This document shows, in pieces, positions 36,094-43,645 of a DNA stretch of 64,000 bases. Source of the stretch: Candidatus Cloacimonadota bacterium (GTDB taxonomy: Bacteria; Muiribacteriota; UBA6191); contig JAGSHD010000005.1 in assembly GCA_023954715.1 (NCBI GenBank), positions 186,001 through 250,000 on the forward strand, written 5' to 3'. The notes beneath the pieces are model-generated. The model was given only the letters and a program-made list of their open reading frames with translations, was not told where the DNA came from and searched no databases. Made by a program: the position numbers and the translations under genes. Numbering within the stretch: position 1 is the first letter of the stretch; each line of letters starts with the position of its first letter.

Positions 36094-37974
36094 GTGTTTA
36101 GATTATTAGCCTTATTGATTGTGAGTGCCTGGATCGCCTTTTTAGGGGACAAAATAGGGACTCGCATAGGAAAAAAGCGTCTAAGCATCTTTGGTATGAG
36201 ACCCAAAAAGACTGCGATCCTGATGACAATGTTTACAGGGATGTTGATTACAATTACAACTTTGCTTTTATCTTCTTTTGTAGATCCTAATATTAAATCA
36301 GCTCTTTTTGAGGATATTGCTCAAATTAAAAGCTCCAACGAGGATTTGAGAGATCAATATAAAGATCTACAATTTGTTAAAAGCACCATGGAAAAAAAGG
36401 TTAAGTCATTAGTATCAGAGACAGATATGCTGTCTAGTGAAAAATCTCGCTTAACTACATTACAGTTAGCTACAGAAGAGCAAATTTTAAAACTAAAGGG
36501 TGAAAGACAAAAGTTGATTGCAGAAAAAGAGCAGCAACAAAAATCTTCTAAACTGCTACAAGATGAGATCGACAAAAAGAACAAAGAGTACGTGGGCTTA
36601 TTATCTGATTTAAGAAGCCTTGAAACAGAAAAAGATGGCTTAAACAAGCTTAAAGATGAACTACAATCAGAAAACAAACAGTTTCAAAGAATTATGGAAG
36701 ATCTGAAAGTAGAAAAGGCTAAAGTGGTAACTCAACTCAATGAAGCACTATCTGACTCAAATGAGTTAAAAAAGAAAAAAGAGCTACTACAAAAGAGTGT
36801 TAATGAGTCTTTACAAGAGAATGCAAAGAATGAAAAACTTTTGGCGAGTTTAAAGAAGAGTTTGTTATTGGTAACGGATAAAAAAGAAAGCCTACAAAAG
36901 GAGTTTGGAAACCAACTTTTAGATTTAAACATGAAAACCAAGCAAATGAAGGCTTTGAAAGATGAGTTAGGAAAAGCACAAAAAGAAGTAGATAAGCAAA
37001 ACTTTGAGATTGAAAAAGTAAATAAATCTTTATTACATGCCAAGCAAGACCTCAATCAAAAACAGCAAAAATTGATCGAGTTAGCTGATAATATCCATAC
37101 TTTGAAGCAGCAGTCAGATGAAGCACAAAGCATTATTTCTGAGATGAAAAAAGAGTCATTGAAGGCGAATGAAAAAATCGAAACACTACAAGAGGTTCTA
37201 AGTACACAAAAAAACAAACGAATTGTACTAAATTCATTAGAACCCTTAGTCAATAAACCACTACAAATTGAACGACCTGTTTTATATAAGGCATTTGAGG
37301 GCTTGTTTTTGAAATTGATGGATTCTATTGTTGAAAATATGTCTAAAAAAGGCGTCCGAATCCATCAGGGTTTTTTAGTAAACTCTAAAAAAGAGTCTAA
37401 TATTCGAAATGTGTTTCAAAAGGCTTTAGATATATGGGATGAGATTGCTGATATCGAACCATTTAATGATTACCCTTCCAAAGGTGTTTTGATTTATCCT
37501 GTTTCTAAAAATAACCTAGTTATGGGACAAGCATTAAGTGAAGTTCATTTCATAGTTCGTGAAAATCGCTTATTAGTTTTAAAAGGGAAAGAAATTGCAC
37601 GAGCAAATTTAGATAGTACCTTGTCAGCAGAAAGTTTATTAGCTCAATTATTTGAGATTGATGCCCAAATGAAAAAACAAATGTTCAAACAAGGGATTTT
37701 AGGAAATGCCTTTCAACCTCGTACTCCAAAACAAATTATAAAATTCGCTAGCATCGTTAATATGATTAAAAACGATAAAGAAAAACTCTACCTTTCTATA
37801 GTCTCTGATGATGATATCTACTCTAATGGTCGATTTGCCTTTCGCTATGATATAAAATCACAGGGAGCACAAATTGAGGTTGAAAAAAAGCCCGAAGACA
37901 AGACCTCAAATTTGAAAAGAAGGCTTGAAGAGTGGCGTAAAAATAGAAAAAACCTTTTATATAATAAAAACTAA
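36094..37974 (+). CDS. DUF3084-like membrane-anchored coiled-coil protein
   Basis: 626 residues; the start codon is GTG. The N-terminus (LIVSAWIAFLGDKIGTRIGK then KRLSIFGMRPKKTAILMTMF) matches the DUF3084 signature: a membrane helix, 'yLGDrlGtkvGKkRlSlfgLRPKkTa', then a second helix ending near residue 65. Residues about 75-380 are an unbroken Lys/Glu/Leu coiled coil. The C-terminal 240 residues form a mixed alpha/beta domain. DUF3084 is best known from cyanobacteria, with no established function. The topology suggests a cytoplasmic or periplasmic rod anchored in the inner membrane. The gene stands alone between convergent and divergent neighbours. Confidence 0.8.
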   Translation: MFRLLALLIVSAWIAFLGDKIGTRIGKKRLSIFGMRPKKTAILMTMFTGMLITITTLLLSSFVDPNIKSALFEDIAQIKSSNEDLRDQYKDLQFVKSTMEKKVKSLVSETDMLSSEKSRLTTLQLATEEQILKLKGERQKLIAEKEQQQKSSKLLQDEIDKKNKEYVGLLSDLRSLETEKDGLNKLKDELQSENKQFQRIMEDLKVEKAKVVTQLNEALSDSNELKKKKELLQKSVNESLQENAKNEKLLASLKKSLLLVTDKKESLQKEFGNQLLDLNMKTKQMKALKDELGKAQKEVDKQNFEIEKVNKSLLHAKQDLNQKQQKLIELADNIHTLKQQSDEAQSIISEMKKESLKANEKIETLQEVLSTQKNKRIVLNSLEPLVNKPLQIERPVLYKAFEGLFLKLMDSIVENMSKKGVRIHQGFLVNSKKESNIRNVFQKALDIWDEIADIEPFNDYPSKGVLIYPVSKNNLVMGQALSEVHFIVRENRLLVLKGKEIARANLDSTLSAESLLAQLFEIDAQMKKQMFKQGILGNAFQPRTPKQIIKFASIVNMIKNDKEKLYLSIVSDDDIYSNGRFAFRYDIKSQGAQIEVEKKPEDKTSNLKRRLEEWRKNRKNLLYNKN

Positions 37975-38092
37975 CAATTTGTATGGACTCAATTATAGCT
38001 ATTCAGTCCCTCTACATAGCTTGATTACACCAAGTTTTTTGATTATTAGTATACTCCAATTATTATAGAAGAAACCACCCACATAGTTACAA

Positions 38093-39508
38093 TTATTTAA
38101 GGATTTTTTTATAGACCTTATGAAGTCTTGTTTTGTATTGAGATAATAAAACTTTTGTTTTAGAGTCAATAAAATCAAATACTTTTGGATCTGATTTATC
38201 CTTTGCAAGTCTCATAACTCGACCAACTCTTTGCTCAATTCTAGATGTATTTCTGGAGGGAGTAACAAGCCAGAGGTTTTCTAAACAAGGAATATCTAAG
38301 CCTTCATCAGCTAATTGGGTAGCAATTAAATAGGAAACTTTTTTTTCTCTAGCATCATTTATAATCTGCTCACGTTGCACTTTACTGACAGAGCCTGTAA
38401 GAACCTCGATACGATGATTTGGAAGCTTATCTTGTAGCATTTTTTGTAGGGTTAAGCAGTGAGCGACTCTTTGACTTAAGATTAGATTAATATTGTCTGA
38501 TGTTTTTTCGAGTTTTTGTACAATTAACTCGTTTCTTTGATCACAGTTAATCAAGGAGTCCATCATTTTGCCGTAACTTTCTTGATCCTCAGAGTCATAA
38601 GGATAAAAAAAGTCAGTAGCAATTTTATGTAAACTTGGTTTTAATAGAAGTTGGCTTTTTTGAAGAGTTTGTGAGTGAATCTGATGTAAGGTTTTGCCTA
38701 AATACAAGTGCATTATAAAGCTCAAACCATCTTCTCGATTGGGGGTGGCAGAACAGCCATATAAATACAAGGGTCTAAGATTGGAGACAACCTTAGAGAA
38801 TGTACTAGCTGGAGTGTGATGGCATTCATCGACGATTAGTGTCCCGATCTCGCTCTCTAACTGCATTAAAAGTTTTTTATCACGAACCAAGGTTTGCACT
38901 GTTGCAATGATAATATCACCTTCTGTTTGTTTACTTCCTTTGCCGATTAAGGATGCTTTTACTCCTAAAAAAGTTTTAATTCTATCATTCCATTGGTTCA
39001 AAAGGTCTAATGTATGAACAAGAATTAATGTTTTTTGTTGTCGTTTTGCTATTAAGGCAATGGACATAATTGTTTTACCAGAACCACAAGGTGCGATTAG
39101 TAGCCCCCTATGTCTTTTTAGCATAGACTGAACGGCGACTTCTTGATAGGGCTTTAGCTCAATGAGGGATTGAAACTCTCTAGGATTACTAACTAACAAA
39201 TTATCTACAGATACTTTGATTTGAAAATCTTTTAATTTATTAACATAGTCTTCTAAATAGCCAAGTGGAACTTCAAGAGTTGGATTGGTTTTGGGCTTTC
39301 GGACTTCTAGGTAGCTTAAGTTTTTTGGTACTTTTACAAATCTTGATTTAGAAAAGCGTACCGCGGACTCGTAAGCGGGGTTATCAAAAGTTAAATCATT
39401 GGCAACATCTTCAAGAAAACTTTCAAGTTGGTCACTAGTTAAGGCGTTTTGTAATGCTTGTATTGAAGTAAAAACTTTTTTGGTAATGGTTATCTCTATA
39501 GAATTCAT
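38093..39508 (-). CDS. XPB/SSL2-like superfamily 2 helicase
   Basis: 471 residues. Motif I is APCGSGKTIMS near residue 140, motif Ia LVHTLDLLNQW, motif II DECHH near 225, and motif III GCSATPNREDGL near 254. The C-terminal RecA domain has LSQRVAHC, LIATQLADEGLDIPCL (motif V) and RIEQRVGRVMRLAKD (motif VI). The pattern fits bacterial XPB-like/type III restriction-type DNA translocases, which unwind or remodel DNA, but no restriction or nuclease partner is next to it. The N-terminal about 110 residues show the degenerate damage-recognition-like fold common in these proteins. It stands alone, divergent from the TPR gene. Confidence 0.88.
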   Translation of the reverse strand: MNSIEITITKKVFTSIQALQNALTSDQLESFLEDVANDLTFDNPAYESAVRFSKSRFVKVPKNLSYLEVRKPKTNPTLEVPLGYLEDYVNKLKDFQIKVSVDNLLVSNPREFQSLIELKPYQEVAVQSMLKRHRGLLIAPCGSGKTIMSIALIAKRQQKTLILVHTLDLLNQWNDRIKTFLGVKASLIGKGSKQTEGDIIIATVQTLVRDKKLLMQLESEIGTLIVDECHHTPASTFSKVVSNLRPLYLYGCSATPNREDGLSFIMHLYLGKTLHQIHSQTLQKSQLLLKPSLHKIATDFFYPYDSEDQESYGKMMDSLINCDQRNELIVQKLEKTSDNINLILSQRVAHCLTLQKMLQDKLPNHRIEVLTGSVSKVQREQIINDAREKKVSYLIATQLADEGLDIPCLENLWLVTPSRNTSRIEQRVGRVMRLAKDKSDPKVFDFIDSKTKVLLSQYKTRLHKVYKKILK

Positions 39509-39832
39509 TAGAATACTTTACCACAGATCAACCTTCGATCTCTTTAAAAGAAAGAAAATAGAATTGTAAAAAATCAAAAATTTCGTTGGTGATTCTTAGG
39601 AAAGTACCCAACAAAAGTGTATACTATAATCTAGTAATTGTTTAATAGTACAGCTAGGTTGTTAGATAGTCATAACTGGCTAAACCCATCTGCTGTTAGT
39701 ATTTAAGCTCATACAAAATTTGATTATTTCACATTTTTGACGCACAGTTTGTGTTAGAGCTTACTAAGATTTAAGAGCATGCCCTATAAACTAGATTTAT
39801 CAGACAAGAGGGTGACGTAAAGAGAGCTTATT
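39509..39832. other. Divergent intergenic region, nothing recognised
   Basis: 324 bases between the leftward helicase and rightward TPR gene. AT-rich, with no gene or clear promoter that I can support. Confidence 0.4.
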
Positions 39833-40678
39833 ATGAAAAAGTTTTATGAAAAAAAAATAGAAGATTTAGAAGCGGCTTTGGAGAAAACTCCTAAAGATCC
39901 TGCACTCCATAAAGAGCTTGGAAATGTGTTTTATCGACAAGATGCACTAGATTTAGCAAAAGAAGAATATAAAACAGCATTGCATTGCGATCCCGATTAT
40001 TTTGAGGCGCAATACAATTTAGGTAATGTGTATTTTCGCTTAAAAAAACCTTACAAGGCGATTATATCTTGGATTGAAGCTTTGCTAATCAATCCAAAAT
40101 TGGATAATGCCCGTTTTAATATTGGTTTTGCTTATTTTAATTTAGGCGAATATGATGAGGCATTGTTAGAGTTTCGTCGTGTAGAAAAAATGAGACCAGA
40201 GTTAGTAGACACCTATTTTTATCAAGGAATGTGTCACTTTGAATTAGGTCAATACGAGCTGTCTTGTAGATGTTATGAAAAAGCTCTTGAATTAGATAAC
40301 TCTAATGATGAAATATATTATAACTTTGGTAATGCACTTTATGAATGTGGTAAGTACTCTTTAGCACTTGAGCAATATAGCTTAGCTTGCGAAAGAAATT
40401 CAGAAGACTATAACTCTCGAAATAACATCGCTGATTGTTTGATTAATTTAAACCGTTTTGAAGAAGCGCTAGTAGAGATAGACCAAGTATTAGCTGTCAA
40501 AGCAGATTATTTACCGGCTTTTTTAACAAGGGGAGAATTATACTTAACCATAGGTAAAAATGATTTAGCTAAAAATGAGTTCAATGAAGTGGTGTCCCTT
40601 GGTAAAAGTGCTATTGGCAAGGATGGAAAAACCAATGCTATGGTGAGATACGCACAAGAAATGTCAAATTCAATCTAG
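39833..40678 (+). CDS. Cytoplasmic TPR-repeat protein
   Basis: 281 residues with about seven tandem 34-residue tetratricopeptide repeats. Examples: LHKELGNVFYRQDALDLAKE, FEAQYNLGNVYFRLKKPYKA, YYNFGNALYECGKYSLALEQ and AFLTRGELYLTIGKNDLAKN, each with the W/L-G-Y-A-P spacing. There is no signal peptide or membrane segment. TPRs bind other proteins; no partner is indicated by the neighbours. A possible short ORF and a Rho-independent terminator lie 110-190 bases downstream. Confidence 0.92.
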   Translation: MKKFYEKKIEDLEAALEKTPKDPALHKELGNVFYRQDALDLAKEEYKTALHCDPDYFEAQYNLGNVYFRLKKPYKAIISWIEALLINPKLDNARFNIGFAYFNLGEYDEALLEFRRVEKMRPELVDTYFYQGMCHFELGQYELSCRCYEKALELDNSNDEIYYNFGNALYECGKYSLALEQYSLACERNSEDYNSRNNIADCLINLNRFEEALVEIDQVLAVKADYLPAFLTRGELYLTIGKNDLAKNEFNEVVSLGKSAIGKDGKTNAMVRYAQEMSNSI

Positions 40679-40789
40679 CGTTGTGAAAGTTTTGTAAGCT
40701 ACAATATTGTAAAGAGTGTCTCAATATTTTTGGGACTCATCCTATAGTCAAATAGAGATGGATATGATAATTCGTAGAATATTAGCTCT

Positions 40790-40858
40790 ATGGCTCTTGG
40801 TGGACATAGTGACGAAACGGTTTCATTTCCTACAGTAGACAAAATCCAAATCGACTAA
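40790..40858 (+). CDS. Possible 22-residue micro-ORF before a terminator
   Basis: An ATG at 40790 opens a 22-codon frame (MALGGHSDETVSFPTVDKIQ plus ID) that ends 8 bases before a strong terminator. The composition is protein-like, but no ribosome-binding site is seen and the frame is short enough to be chance. It could also be the tail of a decayed gene. Confidence 0.2.
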   Translation: MALGGHSDETVSFPTVDKIQID

Positions 40859-40866
40859 TTTTTAAG

Positions 40867-40905
40867 AAAAAAGACTGAATCATATTATGTGATGCAGTCT
40901 TTTTT
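40867..40905 (+). terminator. Rho-independent terminator
   Basis: AAAAAAGACTG (40867-40877) pairs perfectly with CAGTCTTTTTT (40895-40905), with a partial inner ATCA/TGAT stem. It lies 190 bases past the TPR gene, which leaves room for a short extra transcript. The following 235 bases up to the next gene hold nothing I can identify. Confidence 0.9.
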
Positions 40906-41140
40906 CAATTATACGCACTAAAAGTATGCACTATATCCATAGGTCGTAACTTTTGTTATCTTGTTTAGCTAAAACTCTGGTTTTAGTCAAAGAATATAAG
41001 GTGTTTTTTTACTCCAGATGCTCCAACTATAGACTAAAATTCATGGCAAATAGCCCTAGAGTTTATATAGTGGTACGGATAAAAATGAAAGCCGCTTAAG
41101 CTAGCAATATATACCATATTATAATAAGGATTGGTTTGTT

Positions 41141-42838
41141 TTGAAATTTGACTGGATAGATTTATATACAATTGTAGAAGAGTTAAGACCCTTGTTGATA
41201 GGGGCTAAATTACAAGATATTTATAATACGGCAGACGCTAGAGTTTTGTTTGTTTTTTATCGCGGAAATAAATTATTTCTACAAATGGATGTGAGTAAAG
41301 ACTTTTCTTCTATGGTTCCATTAACAGAAAAGCCGAAAACTCCAGATGCACCTTCTGACTTTTGTTTTGCTATTCGAAAATATCTCGAAAATGCAAGATT
41401 AAAAGATATGTGTGTTCATGAGGGGCACAGACTTTTAAAGCTTACTTTTGAAACTCAAACAGAAGAGTATTCTTTGTTTGTAGACTTTCATAGTGCCCAA
41501 GGAAACATCTATTTAGTTTCCAATGACCAAAAGTTACTTGCTTGTCATAATCGTTCTATAGCTTTTGATTATGACAATTTAGTTGACCCAAAGCATCCTC
41601 ATCCTTCTTATAAAGATATAGACTGGAACATCGAAGAGATACATAAAGCAATTCACGATGAAAGCTATGGTTATTTTGTTTCAAAAGCAAAGGAGTTTAC
41701 TCCTAAATTCATACAGTGGTTGATTGCCCAAGAAGGACTTAACTTTAAAAGCTCTGCAGACTTTATTCAACATGTTGACACTCAACTAGAGGCTATCAAA
41801 ACCGAAGCATGCCCTCACCTAACTTTTGATGAGATCGGTATGACAGGGTTTTCTGTATACCCTGACCAAGAGGTAGAGCCAGTTTTAATGGCAGCTGTTT
41901 TAGAAGACTACTTTACATACTGTGAAACAGGCTTGTTACTTAGAAAAGTTCGTGAAAAGGGTTTAAAGTTAATCACTAAAGAGCGAGATTATATTGTAAG
42001 TAAGCGAGAGAAAATTGATAAAAAACTGGAGCTATATCATACACATAATGAGCTAGAAAGAGTTGCTACTCTTTGTTTGTCCCAACAAGATGTGTTTCGA
42101 CCTTTTTGTAACTCAATAACTATTCAAGATTATTATGATGATGAGTATAAAACAATTGAACTAACAGTAGATCCTAAAAAGAGTGCTAAAGGCAATATTG
42201 ATAATATGTTCAAAAAGGTAAAAAAGTACCAAAGAGGTATTCCTAGGCTAGAGTCTCAAATTATTGAGCTAGAAGAGTCTGAAAAGTTATTAGCTAGAAC
42301 CTTAAATCAAATTAAACATGAGACAGATTTGGTAAAACTAGATGAGTTTATTCAAAGACTTCAAAATTTAGGTATTTTAAAAGGTAAAAAACAAAATAAA
42401 ACCACTACTGATAAGAAAAAGACAAAAAAGAGTCAGTTGAGATTGTTTTACTCATCAGAAGGCTGTGAAATTTACGCCGGAAGAAACGATAAAGAAAACG
42501 ACTATTTGGTGAAACAAGTGGGATCAAAAGAAGATACTTGGTTTCATGTGAAAGACGTACCAGGCTCTCATATCATTTTGAAAAAGACAGCAGACTCTAC
42601 TAAGGCTTCTATTTTAGAGGCAGCGCAATTAGCCGCTTATTACTCATCTAAAAAAAGTGATAGTAAGGCTCAAGTTATATATACTCAAGTAAAGCATGTA
42701 AAAAAGATTTCAGGAGCAAAACCAGGTACTGTGCGAGCAGATCAGCATGAAACTATGACAGTAAAGATTGATCCTGGAATTGTTTCTAAACTAGAAAAAA
42801 ACAGAAAGATGGTTCATGGAGCAACTGAAGAAGATTAA
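41141..42838 (+). CDS. rqcH: RqcH/Rqc2-family (NFACT) ribosome quality-control protein
   Basis: 565 residues; the start codon is TTG, with AAGGA about 11 bases upstream. NFACT-N (residues 1-200) begins MKFDWIDLYTIVEELRPLLI and includes FCFAIRKYLENARLKDM and VDFHSAQGNIYLVS. Helical/coiled-coil middle regions follow (about 250-440), then NFACT-R at the C-terminus (GCEIYAGRNDKENDYLV, DTWFHVKDVPGSHIIL, ATSTK-like segments). RqcH binds stalled 50S subunits with tRNA-Ala and adds Ala tails. The key Asp-Arg pair of NFACT-N (human NEMF GVDRIV) reads HEGHRLL here, so Asp is replaced by His. Family assignment is sure; tailing activity is open. The next gene overlaps by 23 bases. Confidence 0.92.
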   Translation: MKFDWIDLYTIVEELRPLLIGAKLQDIYNTADARVLFVFYRGNKLFLQMDVSKDFSSMVPLTEKPKTPDAPSDFCFAIRKYLENARLKDMCVHEGHRLLKLTFETQTEEYSLFVDFHSAQGNIYLVSNDQKLLACHNRSIAFDYDNLVDPKHPHPSYKDIDWNIEEIHKAIHDESYGYFVSKAKEFTPKFIQWLIAQEGLNFKSSADFIQHVDTQLEAIKTEACPHLTFDEIGMTGFSVYPDQEVEPVLMAAVLEDYFTYCETGLLLRKVREKGLKLITKERDYIVSKREKIDKKLELYHTHNELERVATLCLSQQDVFRPFCNSITIQDYYDDEYKTIELTVDPKKSAKGNIDNMFKKVKKYQRGIPRLESQIIELEESEKLLARTLNQIKHETDLVKLDEFIQRLQNLGILKGKKQNKTTTDKKKTKKSQLRLFYSSEGCEIYAGRNDKENDYLVKQVGSKEDTWFHVKDVPGSHIILKKTADSTKASILEAAQLAAYYSSKKSDSKAQVIYTQVKHVKKISGAKPGTVRADQHETMTVKIDPGIVSKLEKNRKMVHGATEED

Positions 42839-43562
42839 ATATATAGTACCTAGTGCACTTACTGCATTAAGCGTATATTTTGCTTATAGAGCATATTTGG
42901 CTACTAGTGTTGAGGATGGTTGTTGGTATCTACTCTTATGTGTAGTTATGGACAAGCTAGATGGAAGCTCGGCTAGGCTTTTAAAAGCGACTAGTCAATT
43001 CGGCTTGAAGTTTGATTCATTTGCTGATGCCATAGCTTTTGGTATCATACCTGGAATTATCCTATATGAAAGTGCATCTTTGATTCCTGCTCCTTCTCAC
43101 TGGGTTTTAGCTTTTAAACTGAGTGGGTTTGTTTATGTGATTGCCACTTTTGCAAGACTTTATAAGTTTGATCGATTGGCTACCCAAGGTTTAGGTGAAG
43201 ATAGTTTTTTTGGAATCCCATCTACTTTGGCAGCGGCTATATTTGCAACTTATGGTGTGGCTTTTGGTCCCTATTTTGATCAGCTAGATAAGATATATTT
43301 ACTTCAAGGAATGCCAATCATGGCAGTATTTTTAGCTATTTTAATGAATGGTACATTTCCAACTTTAAAAGTAGGTGTCCCTGAGAAAACATTTAATAAA
43401 ATTTTACAGACTGTTAGTTTTATCTTTTGTTTTATAGCTATCCCTACAAGACAATGCGGTATGATTTTATTTTGTATAGCAATCGTTGTTTTGTTTATAA
43501 CTATTTTCTTTGGGCGTAAAAAACATGGAAAACAAAAACTGGAACTTCCTGAAAATAACTGA
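42816..43562 (+). CDS. pssA: CDP-alcohol phosphatidyltransferase, phosphatidylserine synthase-like
   Basis: 248 residues, membrane protein with about eight helices. The complete CDP-alcohol phosphotransferase motif D-x2-DG-x2-AR-x8-G-x3-D-x3-D is visible: DKLDGSSARLLKATS, then FGLKFDSFADAIAFG. The layout (motif near residues 45-75, long C-terminal hydrophobic half with FFGIPSTLAAAIFA) is that of bacterial phosphatidylserine synthases, which join CDP-diacylglycerol and serine; other CDP-alcohol substrates are possible. It overlaps the rqcH end by 23 bases and its own end overlaps a tiny ORF, so the set is co-transcribed. No decarboxylase gene is nearby. Confidence 0.88.
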   Translation: MEQLKKIKYIVPSALTALSVYFAYRAYLATSVEDGCWYLLLCVVMDKLDGSSARLLKATSQFGLKFDSFADAIAFGIIPGIILYESASLIPAPSHWVLAFKLSGFVYVIATFARLYKFDRLATQGLGEDSFFGIPSTLAAAIFATYGVAFGPYFDQLDKIYLLQGMPIMAVFLAILMNGTFPTLKVGVPEKTFNKILQTVSFIFCFIAIPTRQCGMILFCIAIVVLFITIFFGRKKHGKQKLELPENN

Positions 43563-43629
43563 TACAGAAAAACTATTTTTTGTTTTGTTTATGATCGTGC
43601 TTTTAGTTAAAACTTGGTTCATATCTTAG
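43525..43629 (+). CDS. Small predicted membrane protein (34 residues)
   Basis: An ATG at 43525, inside the last codons of the preceding gene in another frame, opens 34 codons. The protein is MENKNWNFLKITDTEK followed by one hydrophobic helix (LFFVLFMIVLLVKTWFIS). It ends 16 bases before comEC, so it fills the gap of the operon. The polar head plus single helix is typical of genuine bacterial small proteins and unlike random frames; expression is unproven. A role with ComEC or the phospholipid enzyme would be speculation. Confidence 0.5.
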   Translation: MENKNWNFLKITDTEKLFFVLFMIVLLVKTWFIS

Positions 43630-43645
43630 GGTTAATTTAAAGAAT

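Noticed and set aside
35870-36109. Plus-strand 79-codon frame in the gap before the DUF3084-like gene
   Set aside because: Composition is random-like, it has no ribosome-binding site, and it overlaps the GTG start of a well-supported gene.
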